DNA from: Paenibacillus aestuarii
Lineage (GTDB): Bacteria > Bacillota > Bacilli > Paenibacillales > NBRC-103111
Assembly (NCBI RefSeq): GCF_027789125.1
Contig: NZ_JAQFVF010000025.1
Span: forward strand, 1-64,000
DNA length: 64,000 nucleotides
Direction: 5' to 3'
Position numbers and translations under genes: made by a program. The notes beneath the pieces were generated by a model. It worked only from the letters and a program-made list of their open reading frames with translations, made no database searches and was not told the origin of the DNA. Positions 1-8,199 of this stretch are shown in pieces. Every line of letters begins with the position of its first letter. Positions within the stretch are counted from its first letter, which is position 1.

Positions 1-480
1 AGCGTCATTGAAGCATTATTGATGGAATTCATGTTCGAGGCACTCCGTGAAGCGGGAATTCGTTTGCCCAAGGCGACTGGTTCAGCAGTCAGCATTGTAG
101 GCGCGCTTGTCATCGGACAAGCTGCCGTCCAAGCCGGAATCGTATCTGCACCTATGGTAATCGTTGTTTCCATGACCGGCATTGCTTCTTTTGCCATACC
201 CCGTTACAACATGAGCATCGCTTTCCGAATCCTTCGATTTCCGATGCTTCTCCTTTCAGGGATGTTCGGGCTATATGGCGTCGCAATGGGAACGATCGGG
301 CTTTTAGCTCACATGGCCCGATTGGAGCCATTCGGCGTTCCATACTTGTCCCCTGTCTCCCCGTTACGACTCCGGCAATTGAGTGATGTATTCATCAGAG
401 CCCCACGAACGCATGCTAGCCGAATCAGATATCGACTGTCCGTGTTTAGGAGGAAGACTGGAAATGAGGGGAAGTTGTAA
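1..480 (+). CDS. GerA-family spore germination protein, A subunit (C-terminal part, 5' end outside window)
   Basis: This is the C-terminal ~160 residues of a GerAA/GerKA-type germinant receptor A subunit, an inner spore-membrane protein that with B and C subunits senses nutrients and triggers germination. The frame is open from base 1, so the gene starts before the window. Visible family signatures are FEALREAGIRLPK, the hydrophobic helices starting VSIVGALVIGQAAVQAG, and the near-terminal EPFGVPYLSPVSP. The paralogue at 28.6-30.1 kb carries the matching FREAGIRLPK and ESFGIPYFSPLSP. Its 3' end overlaps the next gene by 17 bases, typical of ger operons. Confidence 0.93.
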   Translation, partial: SVIEALLMEFMFEALREAGIRLPKATGSAVSIVGALVIGQAAVQAGIVSAPMVIVVSMTGIASFAIPRYNMSIAFRILRFPMLLLSGMFGLYGVAMGTIGLLAHMARLEPFGVPYLSPVSPLRLRQLSDVFIRAPRTHASRIRYRLSVFRRKTGNEGKL

Positions 481-1615
481 AGCTTGCATTTCAACACTGA
501 TACTTGCCTGTCTATTATGCGGCTGCTGGGATCGAAAAGAGCTGAATGATCAGGTTTTTGATCTTGCAGGCGGGATTGATTTGGACGAAGGTAAGGGCAA
601 TCGTTACCTAATTACTGCTCAACTATTTATTCCCTCCAAAACGGGGGAAGGACAAGAATCATCGAAACCGTCTTATTTTCTTGAGACTAGCAGGGGCAGA
701 AATATTTATGACTCGATCGAGATTATGCAGCGTTACCTTTCTAGGTCGATGACCCGCGGACATAGACGTAATCTATTCATTGGAGAAAAGCTAGCCAGAA
801 GCGGAATATCTGAAATTCTGGACTCATATACCCACGATCCGGATAGCAGGCTTCGGACAGATATATGGGTAGTGAAAGACGGTACTGCGATGGATATTAT
901 GAAAGTCAATTATCCGCTAGAGGAGCTGCCAGGAATGGCGCCTATCAAAATTCATCAGGCTACAGGAGGTATAGTCGGAAGTTCTTTAGTTGAATATTTA
1001 ATAACTTCCAAAGGAGAAGGAAGCTCGCCAACGCTGCCTGTCATGCAGAAAATATCCCCCCCTGGCCTTGATAAGCCGACGATGATGTTCTATGGCCGTG
1101 CTATTTTTAATCACGACAATCAGTTGGTGGGCTACCTAGACAATGAAGAAGCGCACAATAGAGACTGGATCCTTGGATTAGGTAAATATGTAGTTCTCAC
1201 GACCGAACTTCAGGGTCAATCGTCTGGAGTCGTCTTCCAACCGAAAAGCAAAATCCGTATTACAGTCTTGGAGTCCGACAAAATTCGAATTGAGATTGCA
1301 ATTAAAGGGCATATCGTCATAAAAGAAAACAATACGTCGCTTGTGTTATCTAATCACTCCGATCTAATGAAGCTTCAAGCATCATTCAATCAGGAAATCA
1401 GCAATCAGATGACAAAGCTCATCGATAAGGTGCAGAAAGCGTTTAAGTTAGACGTGCTCGGCATCGGAGAAACGTTGTATCGACAACACCCAAACTATTG
1501 GATACGACACAAAAAGGATTGGGATACGATCTTCGTTAATTCTGAATTCGTCGTTCGAACTAATTTGGAAATCAAACAACTCGGACAACAAAATTCTTCG
1601 ATTCAAGTCAAATGA
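464..1615 (+). CDS. Ger(x)C-family spore germination lipoprotein (C subunit)
   Basis: This encodes a 383-residue C subunit of a GerA-type germinant receptor, a lipoprotein on the outer face of the inner spore membrane. The ATG at 464 is chosen because AGGAGG at 448-453 lies 10 bases upstream; a longer reading from 383 has no such site. The N-terminus is a short lipoprotein signal with lipobox LLCGC followed directly by WDRKELND, the standard Ger(x)C signature. The C-terminal part (KLIDKVQKAFKLDVLGIG) is also family-typical. It overlaps the A-subunit gene and is followed after 13 bases by the B subunit. Confidence 0.93.
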   Translation: MRGSCKACISTLILACLLCGCWDRKELNDQVFDLAGGIDLDEGKGNRYLITAQLFIPSKTGEGQESSKPSYFLETSRGRNIYDSIEIMQRYLSRSMTRGHRRNLFIGEKLARSGISEILDSYTHDPDSRLRTDIWVVKDGTAMDIMKVNYPLEELPGMAPIKIHQATGGIVGSSLVEYLITSKGEGSSPTLPVMQKISPPGLDKPTMMFYGRAIFNHDNQLVGYLDNEEAHNRDWILGLGKYVVLTTELQGQSSGVVFQPKSKIRITVLESDKIRIEIAIKGHIVIKENNTSLVLSNHSDLMKLQASFNQEISNQMTKLIDKVQKAFKLDVLGIGETLYRQHPNYWIRHKKDWDTIFVNSEFVVRTNLEIKQLGQQNSSIQVK

Positions 1616-1628
1616 AAGTTGGGATCAC

Positions 1629-2723
1629 ATGAAACTATCCTTAAATCAACTGTTCTGGCTGATCGTGACGATGGAAATTGGCATGACTGCATTATTGGCT
1701 ATCGGAGATGCCTTCAAGGAAAGCGGCCAAGTGGCATGGTTATCGGTGTTTTTGGCCCTCTTGGCGAGCCTCGTCATAACCTATATATCCGTCAAATTGA
1801 GTTTATTGTTTCCCGGAAAAACGTTCGATGAATTCGTATCCGATATTATCGGTAAGTGGCTCGGTAAAGTGCTCTTAGTATTGTATCTTGCAATTTGGTA
1901 TGCTGTTGGTGGTATTATTCTTCGGGAGTACGCAGATTTCGTGTTTATGACGTTATTTTCCAAAACACCGATTTGGGTCATTATGATTATGATGGTTGTG
2001 ATGATGGTCTACACCATAAATGGCGGCATCCAAACCTTGGGACGTTGCAGTGAGATCATCGGCCCCTTCATTGTAGGAACCATCATACTGATAACTATAC
2101 TTTTGTCAAAAGATTTTCATCCATATAGACTTTTACCATTAATTCCTATGCATGGTTTGAGTTCATTAGTAAAAGGAAGCCTTGGGACGTTATCTTTCCT
2201 TGGTGAGTCCATCGCAGTGTTAATGCTGGTTGGATTTCTGCCTAAACAGCGAAAAGTCACCGTTACAGCAATTGGCGGGGTTGCATTAGCTGGCATATTG
2301 CTTGTCGTAATGGCGGCAAGTACTTGTATGATCATAGGTCCCATACTGCCAGCTTATTTCATCTACCCCGTTTATTCAATATGCCAATATGTATCCGTTA
2401 TGGAATTCATTCAAAACATTGACGTGCTCGCTGTGAACGTCCTAATCTTCAGCATCTTCGTTAAGCTATCCATGTATTTATTCATGACCAGTTATGGTAC
2501 AGCCAAATTATTTGGAATTGTAAGGTGGAGAAAGATGACAGGAGCTGCCGCCGTCATTTTATTTCTGATTGCACTTTCTCCAAATAACATCGTGGAATCG
2601 CAAATTTCATTTCCGCTTTTCTGGAAGTTTATTGTTCTTCCAATTTTCATTACCGGGTTGCCGCTTTGTCTGCTTATAATCGCCATCCTAAAACAGAGGG
2701 TAAGAAAACTTAACTTCCGATGA
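1629..2723 (+). CDS. GerAB-type spore germination permease (B subunit)
   Basis: This is a 364-residue multi-helix membrane protein of the spore germination permease family (APC superfamily fold), the B subunit that is thought to hold the germinant-binding site. About ten hydrophobic segments are visible, beginning LNQLFWLIVTMEIGMTALLAIGDAFK. It is the last gene of this A-C-B operon and ends 130 bases before a hairpin terminator. Spacing to the C gene is 13 bases, with only a weak Shine-Dalgarno (TTGGGA), which suggests translational coupling. The second Ger operon in the window has the order B-A-C. Confidence 0.92.
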   Translation: MKLSLNQLFWLIVTMEIGMTALLAIGDAFKESGQVAWLSVFLALLASLVITYISVKLSLLFPGKTFDEFVSDIIGKWLGKVLLVLYLAIWYAVGGIILREYADFVFMTLFSKTPIWVIMIMMVVMMVYTINGGIQTLGRCSEIIGPFIVGTIILITILLSKDFHPYRLLPLIPMHGLSSLVKGSLGTLSFLGESIAVLMLVGFLPKQRKVTVTAIGGVALAGILLVVMAASTCMIIGPILPAYFIYPVYSICQYVSVMEFIQNIDVLAVNVLIFSIFVKLSMYLFMTSYGTAKLFGIVRWRKMTGAAAVILFLIALSPNNIVESQISFPLFWKFIVLPIFITGLPLCLLIIAILKQRVRKLNFR

Positions 2724-2851
2724 ATGTTTGATTCACCATATTGCGGTTGTGGATCAGTCAATCAGAGCGAGCAAAACTGCCCGACCTGCAAATACTCTAT
2801 GTCTGCACGTTCCAGCCGTTGAACCCTAATAGGGTCTTGAAGGGCGGAACG

Positions 2852-2884
2852 AACAAACCCGCCGAATGCTCAGCGGGTTTGTTT
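2852..2884 (+). terminator. Hairpin terminator after first Ger operon
   Basis: A perfect 11-bp stem (AACAAACCCGC at 2852-2862 with GCGGGTTTGTT at 2873-2883) encloses a 10-base loop. Only a short T run follows, so efficiency may be modest. Confidence 0.7.
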
Positions 2885-2913
2885 ATGATCATGCGATGAT
2901 GTACTGGTTATTA

Positions 2914-3105
2914 TTAGGCCTTGTTAGATCTCGCGAATGTGATGTAATCGACTTGAACAGGCTCTGCTGATTCGATCCGAAATGTCCGGTTGATCTCTCC
3001 CAGGTGATATTGCCCATGTAAGAGGACCTGCGACAGGATGTCGCGGACGGACGTTTTCCCACAATGGCACGAGGATACATAAATTCTCCTTCGAAATGAC
3101 TTCAA
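2914..3105 (-). pseudogene. DinB-family protein, C-terminal remnant
   Basis: Only the C-terminal ~45 residues of a DinB/YfiT-like four-helix metal-binding protein remain. VRDILSQVLLHGQYHLGEIN matches the conserved HGxxHxGxI metal helix, and EPVQVDYITFAR matches the usual DinB end. No Shine-Dalgarno precedes it and no N-terminal helices are readable upstream before the XRE gene. Intact DinB genes lie at 13.4 kb and 56.4 kb. The match to the family is clear; the loss of the 5' part is inferred from the length. Confidence 0.7.
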
Positions 3106-3125
3106 CTATAGTGCAACAAATTCCC

Positions 3126-3674
3126 CTATTTTACCAAATTTACTTGTGATTTTGATGGAGAGGAAGCAGCACCATGTTGGTCTGCTCCCTGCCTGGTTGA
3201 ACTATCGCTCCCTAATTCCCTTCCCCTTATCAGTTGCTCCATTTCTGCTAAGAATTGATCAATTTTTTGGTCTATCTCCTCATGATCATAATGAAGTATC
3301 GAAGCTAATCTTCCAATACGAATTTGTTTGGATTTTTCCTTTTGAAGTTTCTGGATATGTTCGTGGTAAGATTCTTCTTCAATGCCCTCATCAATTTTTT
3401 TCTTAATGAGCAACATTTGAATATCTAACTTATTAATTGAATCGAGATTTTTTGTAAAGTTATTCTCATCAACTAAATAGGATTCATCAATACCAAAATA
3501 GTTACTTAATGTTTTCAATCTTTCTTGCGGAATAGGTCTACGTTTCTTAATCCAATCCGAAAATTGTTGTGGTGTAATATTTAACTCCCTACCGATCCCA
3601 GAATAGGATTGTTCATTTACCAATACCAAATATTCTAAAGTGGTTTTAGAGTTTAATATATTTTCATTAGCCAT
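3126..3674 (-). CDS. XRE-like helix-turn-helix transcriptional regulator
   Basis: This encodes a ~182-residue DNA-binding protein. The start at 3674 (MANENIL) is preferred because revcomp GAGAGGGAG lies just upstream; a reading from 3737 would run through the operator. The N-terminal HTH reads YSGIGRELNITPQQFSDWIKKRRPIPQERLKTLSNYFG, the Cro/CI-type helix pair, then a charged coiled-coil-like region (KEKSKQIRIGRLASIL, EEIDQKIDQFLAEMEQL) probably used for dimerisation. A 19-bp palindrome at 3691-3709 sits directly upstream, and three relatives lie upstream of the hydrolase at 4.8 kb, so autoregulation and control of that gene are likely but inferred. Confidence 0.8.
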   Translation of the reverse strand: MANENILNSKTTLEYLVLVNEQSYSGIGRELNITPQQFSDWIKKRRPIPQERLKTLSNYFGIDESYLVDENNFTKNLDSINKLDIQMLLIKKKIDEGIEEESYHEHIQKLQKEKSKQIRIGRLASILHYDHEEIDQKIDQFLAEMEQLIRGRELGSDSSTRQGADQHGAASSPSKSQVNLVK

Positions 3675-3690
3675 TGGGCTCCCTCTCTTA

Positions 3691-3709
3691 TTGATGTAAT
3701 TTACGTCAA
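3691..3709. promoter_or_regulatory. Palindromic operator (copy 1) upstream of XRE regulator
   Basis: TTGATGTAATTTACGTCAA has 9-bp arms with one mismatch around a central T. It shares the core GACNTAAWTTANGTC with three palindromes at 4994-5062. It lies 17-35 bases upstream of the regulator start, where a repressor would block transcription or initiation. Confidence 0.6.
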
Positions 3710-3887
3710 TGATAACATGATTGATTGATTCCCACATTTACGTTTATATGGAGTCTATCAACGCCGCTTCCACCCGTGTCGTAGGCACCAAGGGTGCATA
3801 TTGATCAACACTGAACCAATGGGTACTACTCAGCCCCCCTGAGCACCTCGGGACTCCGGCTGGTTGCTATTCAGGAAGGGTGTGTCA

Positions 3888-4781
3888 TTAACGACGAGCC
3901 GTTCGCTCAATGCCATCAGCGGCTAATTTATAAAGTTGGTGCGGCAGGTCGTGTCCCATGCCGTCAACCAACATTAGCTCGGCGCCCGGAATGGCAGAAG
4001 CTGTGTCCTCGCCACATGCCGGGACGAATAGGGGATCGTCCACCCCATGAATGACAAGTGCTGGCACTTTTATAGTCGCCAGCCTCGGACGACGGTCACC
4101 GGAGACAGCAATAGCAGCAATCTGTCGTCCGACACTGCCTGGATCGTAAGCTCGCTGGACTTCCTCCAGAATGAGCGCCCGATAAGCGTCCTCTTCAAAC
4201 GGATAGCCGGTGCCGGCAATGCGTCTGGCAAAAGAGAGGCTGTGCGCCAAAAATCCTGCTTCATCCTCAAATGGGTTCGGCGCCGGTTTAGTCATCAAAG
4301 CCATGACATCCGGGGAAGATTGTGGAAGATCGGGATTACCGGAACTGGACATAATGGAGGTGAGTGATAAGACCCGTTCAGGGTACTCACTGGCCACAAT
4401 TTGGGCGATCATGCCGCCCATCGACCTGCCAACGAAATGTGCCCGGTCAATTGAAAGGGCGTCAAGCAGTCCAATAGCATCGTTGGACATGTCATCGAGA
4501 GTGTAAGGGATGTCCGGTCGCTGTCCCGACATGAGGGCAGTCACCAGTGCATCAAAATCTAGTGTCCGATAATGGCTAAAATGTGTCGAGCAACCTACGT
4601 CGCGATTATCAAAGCGGATCACGCGGAAGCCCCGTGCTGCCAATAGCCGACAAAACGGAACCGTCCATCGGATCATCTGGGTTCCAAGCCCGGCGATTAG
4701 AATAATAGCCTCATCATTTTCGTTGCCGAAACTGTCATAGGCCAGATCAACGCCGTTGACTTTCAGGATGTCCATAATCAT
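3888..4781 (-). CDS. Alpha/beta hydrolase
   Basis: This is a 297-residue alpha/beta-fold hydrolase. The ATG at 4781 is chosen because GGAGGA (revcomp of 4786-4791) sits 4 bases upstream. The nucleophile elbow is GRSMGG (Ser), the acid is probably in HGVDDPL, and the catalytic His is in DGMGHDLP. The oxyanion region IAGLGTQ and the RFDNRDVG motif are like RdmC/esterase-type hydrolases. The substrate cannot be told. It follows a 62-residue ORF by 13 bases and sits downstream of three palindromic operators, so it is probably controlled by the regulator encoded just after it or by a lost MarR-like gene. Confidence 0.88.
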   Translation of the reverse strand: MIMDILKVNGVDLAYDSFGNENDEAIILIAGLGTQMIRWTVPFCRLLAARGFRVIRFDNRDVGCSTHFSHYRTLDFDALVTALMSGQRPDIPYTLDDMSNDAIGLLDALSIDRAHFVGRSMGGMIAQIVASEYPERVLSLTSIMSSSGNPDLPQSSPDVMALMTKPAPNPFEDEAGFLAHSLSFARRIAGTGYPFEEDAYRALILEEVQRAYDPGSVGRQIAAIAVSGDRRPRLATIKVPALVIHGVDDPLFVPACGEDTASAIPGAELMLVDGMGHDLPHQLYKLAADGIERTARR

Positions 4782-4794
4782 GTTTTCCTCCAAT

Positions 4795-4983
4795 TCATTC
4801 GGTCTCAGAAGTTCTACCATTGGTAAAAGCCGTGAATCTTCGATCGCTGCAGTCCGTTGCCCGATACCGGCCAGGTTGTCTTAATAACTTGAAAAAAGCA
4901 AGAAACAACTGCGCGCTGCTCTGGCGGATCAGCATGACAAGATCCCTTCTTTCGTCTTCGTTTAGATTGTTCTGAGCACTCAT
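4795..4983 (-). CDS. Short ORF, possibly the N-terminal remnant of a MarR-like regulator
   Basis: A 62-residue frame begins at an ATG beside operator copy 2 and ends 13 bases before the hydrolase start. The first ~40 residues (DLVMLIRQSSAQLFLAFFKL) form an amphipathic helix like the first helix of MarR-family proteins; the rest has no recognisable fold. The Shine-Dalgarno is weak (TAAGAGA). It could be a leader peptide, a truncated regulator that once bound the adjacent palindromes, or non-coding. I cannot assign a function. Confidence 0.35.
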   Translation of the reverse strand: MSAQNNLNEDERRDLVMLIRQSSAQLFLAFFKLLRQPGRYRATDCSDRRFTAFTNGRTSETE

Positions 4984-4993
4984 TCTCTTATCT

Positions 4994-5062
4994 TTGACTT
5001 AATTTAAGTCAATAATAATAAAAGACATAAATTATGTCAATGATTTCGACGTAATTTATGTC
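4994..5062. promoter_or_regulatory. Cluster of three palindromic operators (copies 2-4)
   Basis: Copy 2, TTGACTTAATTTAAGTCAA at 4994-5012, has perfect 9-bp arms. Copy 3, GACATAAATTATGTC at 5024-5038, is perfect with 7-bp arms. Copy 4, GACGTAATTTATGTC at 5048-5062, has one mismatch. Centres lie 28 and 24 bp apart. All share GACNTAAWTTANGTC with copy 1 at 3691-3709. They occupy the promoter region of the short ORF and hydrolase genes (minus strand) and end 43 bp before the stop of the membrane protein gene at 5106. Confidence 0.7.
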
Positions 5063-5105
5063 TGAATTGTACTATCGTATCCCTACCTTACCGATATAAC
5101 TTTCG

Positions 5106-5693
5106 TTATATCTTTGTTTTTCGCCGTAAAGGAAAATGTAATTCTCGATCAAGCTTTTCAATGCCACTATTTACCACTAACAAGTCAGTCAATGATTTGA
5201 TGATTATACCCATGACTAACATGGTCAAGAAAGAACGGGTGTATGTCCATGTGTTCATCCTATATATTCCTAAAGCAACGAACAGAGGCTCACCTATATA
5301 GGAATTCACTAGGGCAAGCCCAAGTGTGGCGACAAGATAATTTAGCCACTTTGTAAACCATTGATAGATCAATGTGAATAAACAGGGAATTACGAAAAAG
5401 TTGACGGCATTAAAACGTTCTAAGAATTGTATAAACTCGTAAGGGTAAGTCCAAAATCCAAAGTACTTTCCTGTCTCATCAACAATACCAACAATAGTGA
5501 AAGCGATCATAAAGCCAATAATGATTTGATTTTTGCGATTTCTGTCGATAAATACTATAAATAATAAAAAACATAGTACGTTGACAGCCGTAATAATCCA
5601 CCAGTTTGTGCTAAATAAGGTGTGACTAGCCCACCAAGACATTTCTAATTGATGTTCTTTAGCTGTTAGTTGTTCGATCTGATCCCATTGCAT
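5106..5693 (-). CDS. CBO0543-type integral membrane protein
   Basis: This is a 195-residue membrane protein with about five hydrophobic helices (for example ITAVNVLCFLLFIVFIDRN, NFFVIPCLFTLIYQWF and SFLTMLVMGIIIKSL). Aromatic motifs FGFWTYPYEF and the overall layout match the CBO0543 family, common in spore-forming Bacillota and of unknown function. A second, shorter member is encoded at 62.8 kb. The start ATG at 5693 is preceded by an AAAGGAGAA site. It appears monocistronic. Confidence 0.75.
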   Translation of the reverse strand: MQWDQIEQLTAKEHQLEMSWWASHTLFSTNWWIITAVNVLCFLLFIVFIDRNRKNQIIIGFMIAFTIVGIVDETGKYFGFWTYPYEFIQFLERFNAVNFFVIPCLFTLIYQWFTKWLNYLVATLGLALVNSYIGEPLFVALGIYRMNTWTYTRSFLTMLVMGIIIKSLTDLLVVNSGIEKLDRELHFPLRRKTKI

Positions 5694-5852
5694 CGTAAAA
5701 TTTTCTCCTTTAAAATTTTTACTTTTAAGGAGTATTATGAAAAATAATTGGCAAAAGTATTCGTGATCGCCATTAGTTAAGCCCTTGTAAGAGAGGACCT
5801 ACCGGTCATTACTGGTTCTGCGTCACAACAGTTAATAACCTCATTAACCAAG

Positions 5853-5901
5853 AAAAAACGACCCGTGTGATCGCATCTACTTCGCGATAGGGTCGTTTTG
5901 T
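5853..5901. terminator. Bidirectional hairpin terminator
   Basis: AAAACGACCC (5855-5864) pairs with GGGTCGTTTT (5890-5899), with an inner TCGC/GCGA pair. An A run on the left gives a U tract for the minus-strand YjcZ-type gene; a T run on the right gives a short one for the plus strand. Confidence 0.75.
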
Positions 5902-5937
5902 TCTTTCTCGATATACTTTGTGTTGGATTAAGGAATA

Positions 5938-6036
5938 TTAGATTACAAAAGCTGAAGTAATAATTACCAAAAGAATGAAAAGAACCAATACCGCAGCCAT
6001 ACTTGTGCCTATACCGCCATAACCTACTCCACTCAT
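5938..6036 (-). CDS. YjcZ-family sporulation peptide
   Basis: A 32-residue peptide: glycine/tyrosine-rich N-terminus MSGVGYGGIGTS, then one hydrophobic helix (AAVLVLFILLVIITSAFVI) ending the protein. This is the classic layout of YjcZ/YjcM-type sporulation peptides made in the mother cell of Bacillales. GAGGGA lies 9 bases before the ATG, and a strong terminator follows. A longer overlapping minus-strand frame from 6046 is out of phase with this peptide and is not coding. Confidence 0.85.
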   Translation of the reverse strand: MSGVGYGGIGTSMAAVLVLFILLVIITSAFVI

Positions 6037-6414
6037 ATCTACACATCCCTCACAGTGGTTTTTCACTACGGTATAAAATACGTACGATACAAAATACTTG
6101 CGTGGACGATAGCCTAAATAGGAGCGTCTAAAATCTTCATTTCATTTGGGAAGGCTGATGTTATCTCACGCCGTATCACAGTTGCACGGCAGCTCGGCCA
6201 TCTCCGAGACAAACAAGAACGACCTCCTGTTTGGACGCCGTACATTCCCCATGGCGCTGATCCACTATCAGCCGGTCTTATTACGAAATAGATGCGAATA
6301 CAGACCGTTTTTCTCGTTGTTGAGGCGATGAGTGGGTGTTGAGTGTGCAGGCAATACCAATATATGGTCAAGTAGATGCTAGGTCTATCCCCCCACTTCG
6401 TGTTTTCTTACTTT
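6037..6414. other. Intergenic stretch without a supportable gene
   Basis: 378 bases between two small spore genes. Open frames exist on both strands but none shows a Shine-Dalgarno plus recognisable protein features. Nothing further is seen. Confidence 0.5.
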
Positions 6415-6654
6415 TTAGCCGGTATGTCCAGAGCGCTTTCTTCGATACTTTGATAGCTCTCCATTCCCAGCCGGATCCAACGCTATCGTTGTGCTAAAGA
6501 AAGAAAACGTCATGGCGTGGGCACCAGTAACACCGGCGCCGGCACCATTGAAAGATTTAGAGATTTGAGTTGGCGCCATAATTATTAATGATTCACCGTT
6601 GATTATGGTGCCTGAGTTAGTAATTACTTTAAAGGCACCGATTTTAGATGACAT
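6415..6654 (-). CDS. GerPA/GerPF-family spore germination protein
   Basis: A 79-residue protein: MSSKIGAFKVITNSGTI, then INGESLIIMAPTQISKS and FNGAGAGVTGAHAMTF, then FFSTTIALDPAG. The pattern (IGxxKV, central xGDxxxxxPxxxSKSxxGxGxxxTG, terminal DPD-like) is that of GerPA/GerPF proteins, which make the spore coat permeable to germinants. Starts at 6654, 6660 (ATG) or 6663 (TTG) are possible; 6654 is preferred for its 9-base spacing from AAGGG and its match to family starts. No other gerP genes are adjacent, so it is an orphan copy like those scattered in other Bacillales. Confidence 0.75.
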   Translation of the reverse strand: MSSKIGAFKVITNSGTIINGESLIIMAPTQISKSFNGAGAGVTGAHAMTFSFFSTTIALDPAGNGELSKYRRKRSGHTG

Positions 6655-6672
6655 CTGCATCAACCCTTATCC

Positions 6673-6924
6673 TTATTTGATGTCACTATTATATGTGAGC
6701 ATGGTCTTTTTGCATGGTTTAGTGAACATGTCCAGGCCCATTTTAACGGCCTCCCATAAAATCACCAATTTTGCACCTCTATATTTACATTTTCCACAAG
6801 TAATCTGCCGTCTGTCAACATTATAAACACCTTTGAACGCTAACGGGAATAAGTTGAACCATAGGCATCTATCCCATATGCGCTTATGCCCATGCACTTC
6901 AAATGCAAAATTTGTAGGTCGCAT
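6673..6924 (-). CDS. Small ORF of unknown function (doubtful)
   Basis: An 83-residue frame with a zinc-knuckle-like CGKC pair and hydrophobic/aromatic stretches (RCLWFNLFPLAF). It ends 10 bases upstream of the GerP-type gene's ribosome binding region and lacks a clear Shine-Dalgarno of its own. The composition is plausible for a protein, but no family is recognised, and it overlaps the proposed sporulation promoter. It may be non-coding. Confidence 0.25.
   Translation of the reverse strand: MRPTNFAFEVHGHKRIWDRCLWFNLFPLAFKGVYNVDRRQITCGKCKYRGAKLVILWEAVKMGLDMFTKPCKKTMLTYNSDIK
6687..6695 (-). promoter_or_regulatory. Possible mother-cell sigma factor -10 element
   Basis: On the minus strand CATATAATA matches the sigma-K/sigma-E -10 pattern CATANNNTA exactly, about 27 bases before the GerP-type start. 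No convincing -35 is seen, so this is a suggestion only. Confidence 0.3.
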
Positions 6925-6950
6925 GATAGGCGCGCAAAGGAGTGTTCAGG

Positions 6951-8041
6951 TTGATTGAAAATGCATCCCACTATTTTGCACGCGGCAATACCGCTCACGG
7001 TGCTCATTTTTTGTATAAGTCAGCTTTCCAAGGACTGGATAAGATTCTCGTCTTAACGGGCCCCCCAGGTACAGGCAAATCCACGGTCATTCGCAATTTG
7101 GCAGAAAGTCTGCTGGACAGAGGTCAGCACGTGCAATGCTTTCATTCCCCGCTTCGACCAGATGAGCTGGACGGCATAATTGCAACCGAATTAAAGGTTG
7201 GTGTTATTGACGAGCAAGCGTGTGGAGGGATCTTAGAGGGCGTCACAGGTGAAACCCTTATGTTCGATTTCGGGGTGGCGCTTGATACCAGAAGTATTTC
7301 CAAAGAGACTTTTGGAACGATCGAAGAGCTCAAAGGAAACCTTATCGATGCTTATTCTAAAGCTTATAAAACCTTTGCAACCGCTTTACGGATTCATGAC
7401 GAATGGAAAAATTTTATATCGAGAGCATGGACTTCGTGAAGGCAGATCAAATCACGCAGGAATTGATTCACGAATTGTACGCAGGTTATGAAAACGGGAC
7501 ACCGACCGTTGGACGTCACTTGTTTTTCGGAGCAGCTACTCCGAAGGGTGCGTTTGATTTTATTCAAAGCTTGACAGCTCAGTTGAACAAGCGGATTTTT
7601 ATCAAAGGAAGACCGGGATCTGGTAAATCCACGCTATTGAAAAAACTTGCGGCTGCTGCCGAAAAGAATGGCATCGAAGTTCAAGTGTATCATTGCGGTT
7701 TTGATCCGAACAGCCTCGATATGCTGATCTTTCCGAAGCTCAGCACAGCTATATTCGACAGCACCGCCCCTCACGAATACTTCCCTGATCGGGACGGCGA
7801 TGAGATCTTGGATATGTATGAACGCGCCATGACCCCAGGGACAGATGAAACCTATGCTGCTGAAATAGCAGCAATTAAAGAACGTTATACAGCAAATATG
7901 AAGGAAGCCACCTCTCATTTGGCGGCTGCTGAAGCCATCGATTCACAGATTAAGTCCTTTTATACGGCTGCAACGAATTTTTCAATTATTGAGGAACTGC
8001 TTCCTCAACTGCAGTCAGAATTAATGAAGTACATCCTATAG
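6951..8041 (+). pseudogene. Tandem P-loop ATPase (PRK06851-like), single-base frameshift
   Basis: Two adjacent frames make up one ~364-residue protein with two Walker A motifs, GPPGTGKST near residue 40 and GRPGSGKST near residue 220, each followed by similar HSPLRPDELDG / HCGFDPNSLDM segments, so the protein is an internal duplication. The TTG at 6951 is preferred as the start because AAAGGAG lies 8 bases upstream. At about 7405 the frame moves by one: reading continues in the second frame as EKFYIESMDFVKADQ. GAATGG(G)AAAAATTT with one extra G restores a continuous protein. The gene is either broken or mis-sequenced. The role of the family is unknown. Confidence 0.8.
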
Positions 8042-8059
8042 CAGCTAGCGAAATCTTTT

Positions 8060-8087
8060 AGGGCAGCCAAACAATGCGCTGCCTTTT
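8060..8087 (+). terminator. Hairpin terminator after ATPase gene
   Basis: AGGGCAGC pairs with GCTGCCTT (one G-T wobble) around a 10-base loop, followed by TTTT. It starts 19 bases after the ATPase stop codon. Confidence 0.7.
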
Positions 8088-8199
8088 CGTCATGATGCTA
8101 TCGTATCAATTGAACGATCTTGTATGATTGCGATTGTTCACTCAGGGACAAAGAATTGAGCTAAATTTGTGTTTGAGTCGACTAAAATGCTTTTTTCCA

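Noticed and set aside
5777..6046. 89-residue minus-strand frame covering the YjcZ-type peptide
   Set aside because: It is out of phase with the recognisable peptide and reads through it; no ribosome binding site or family features.
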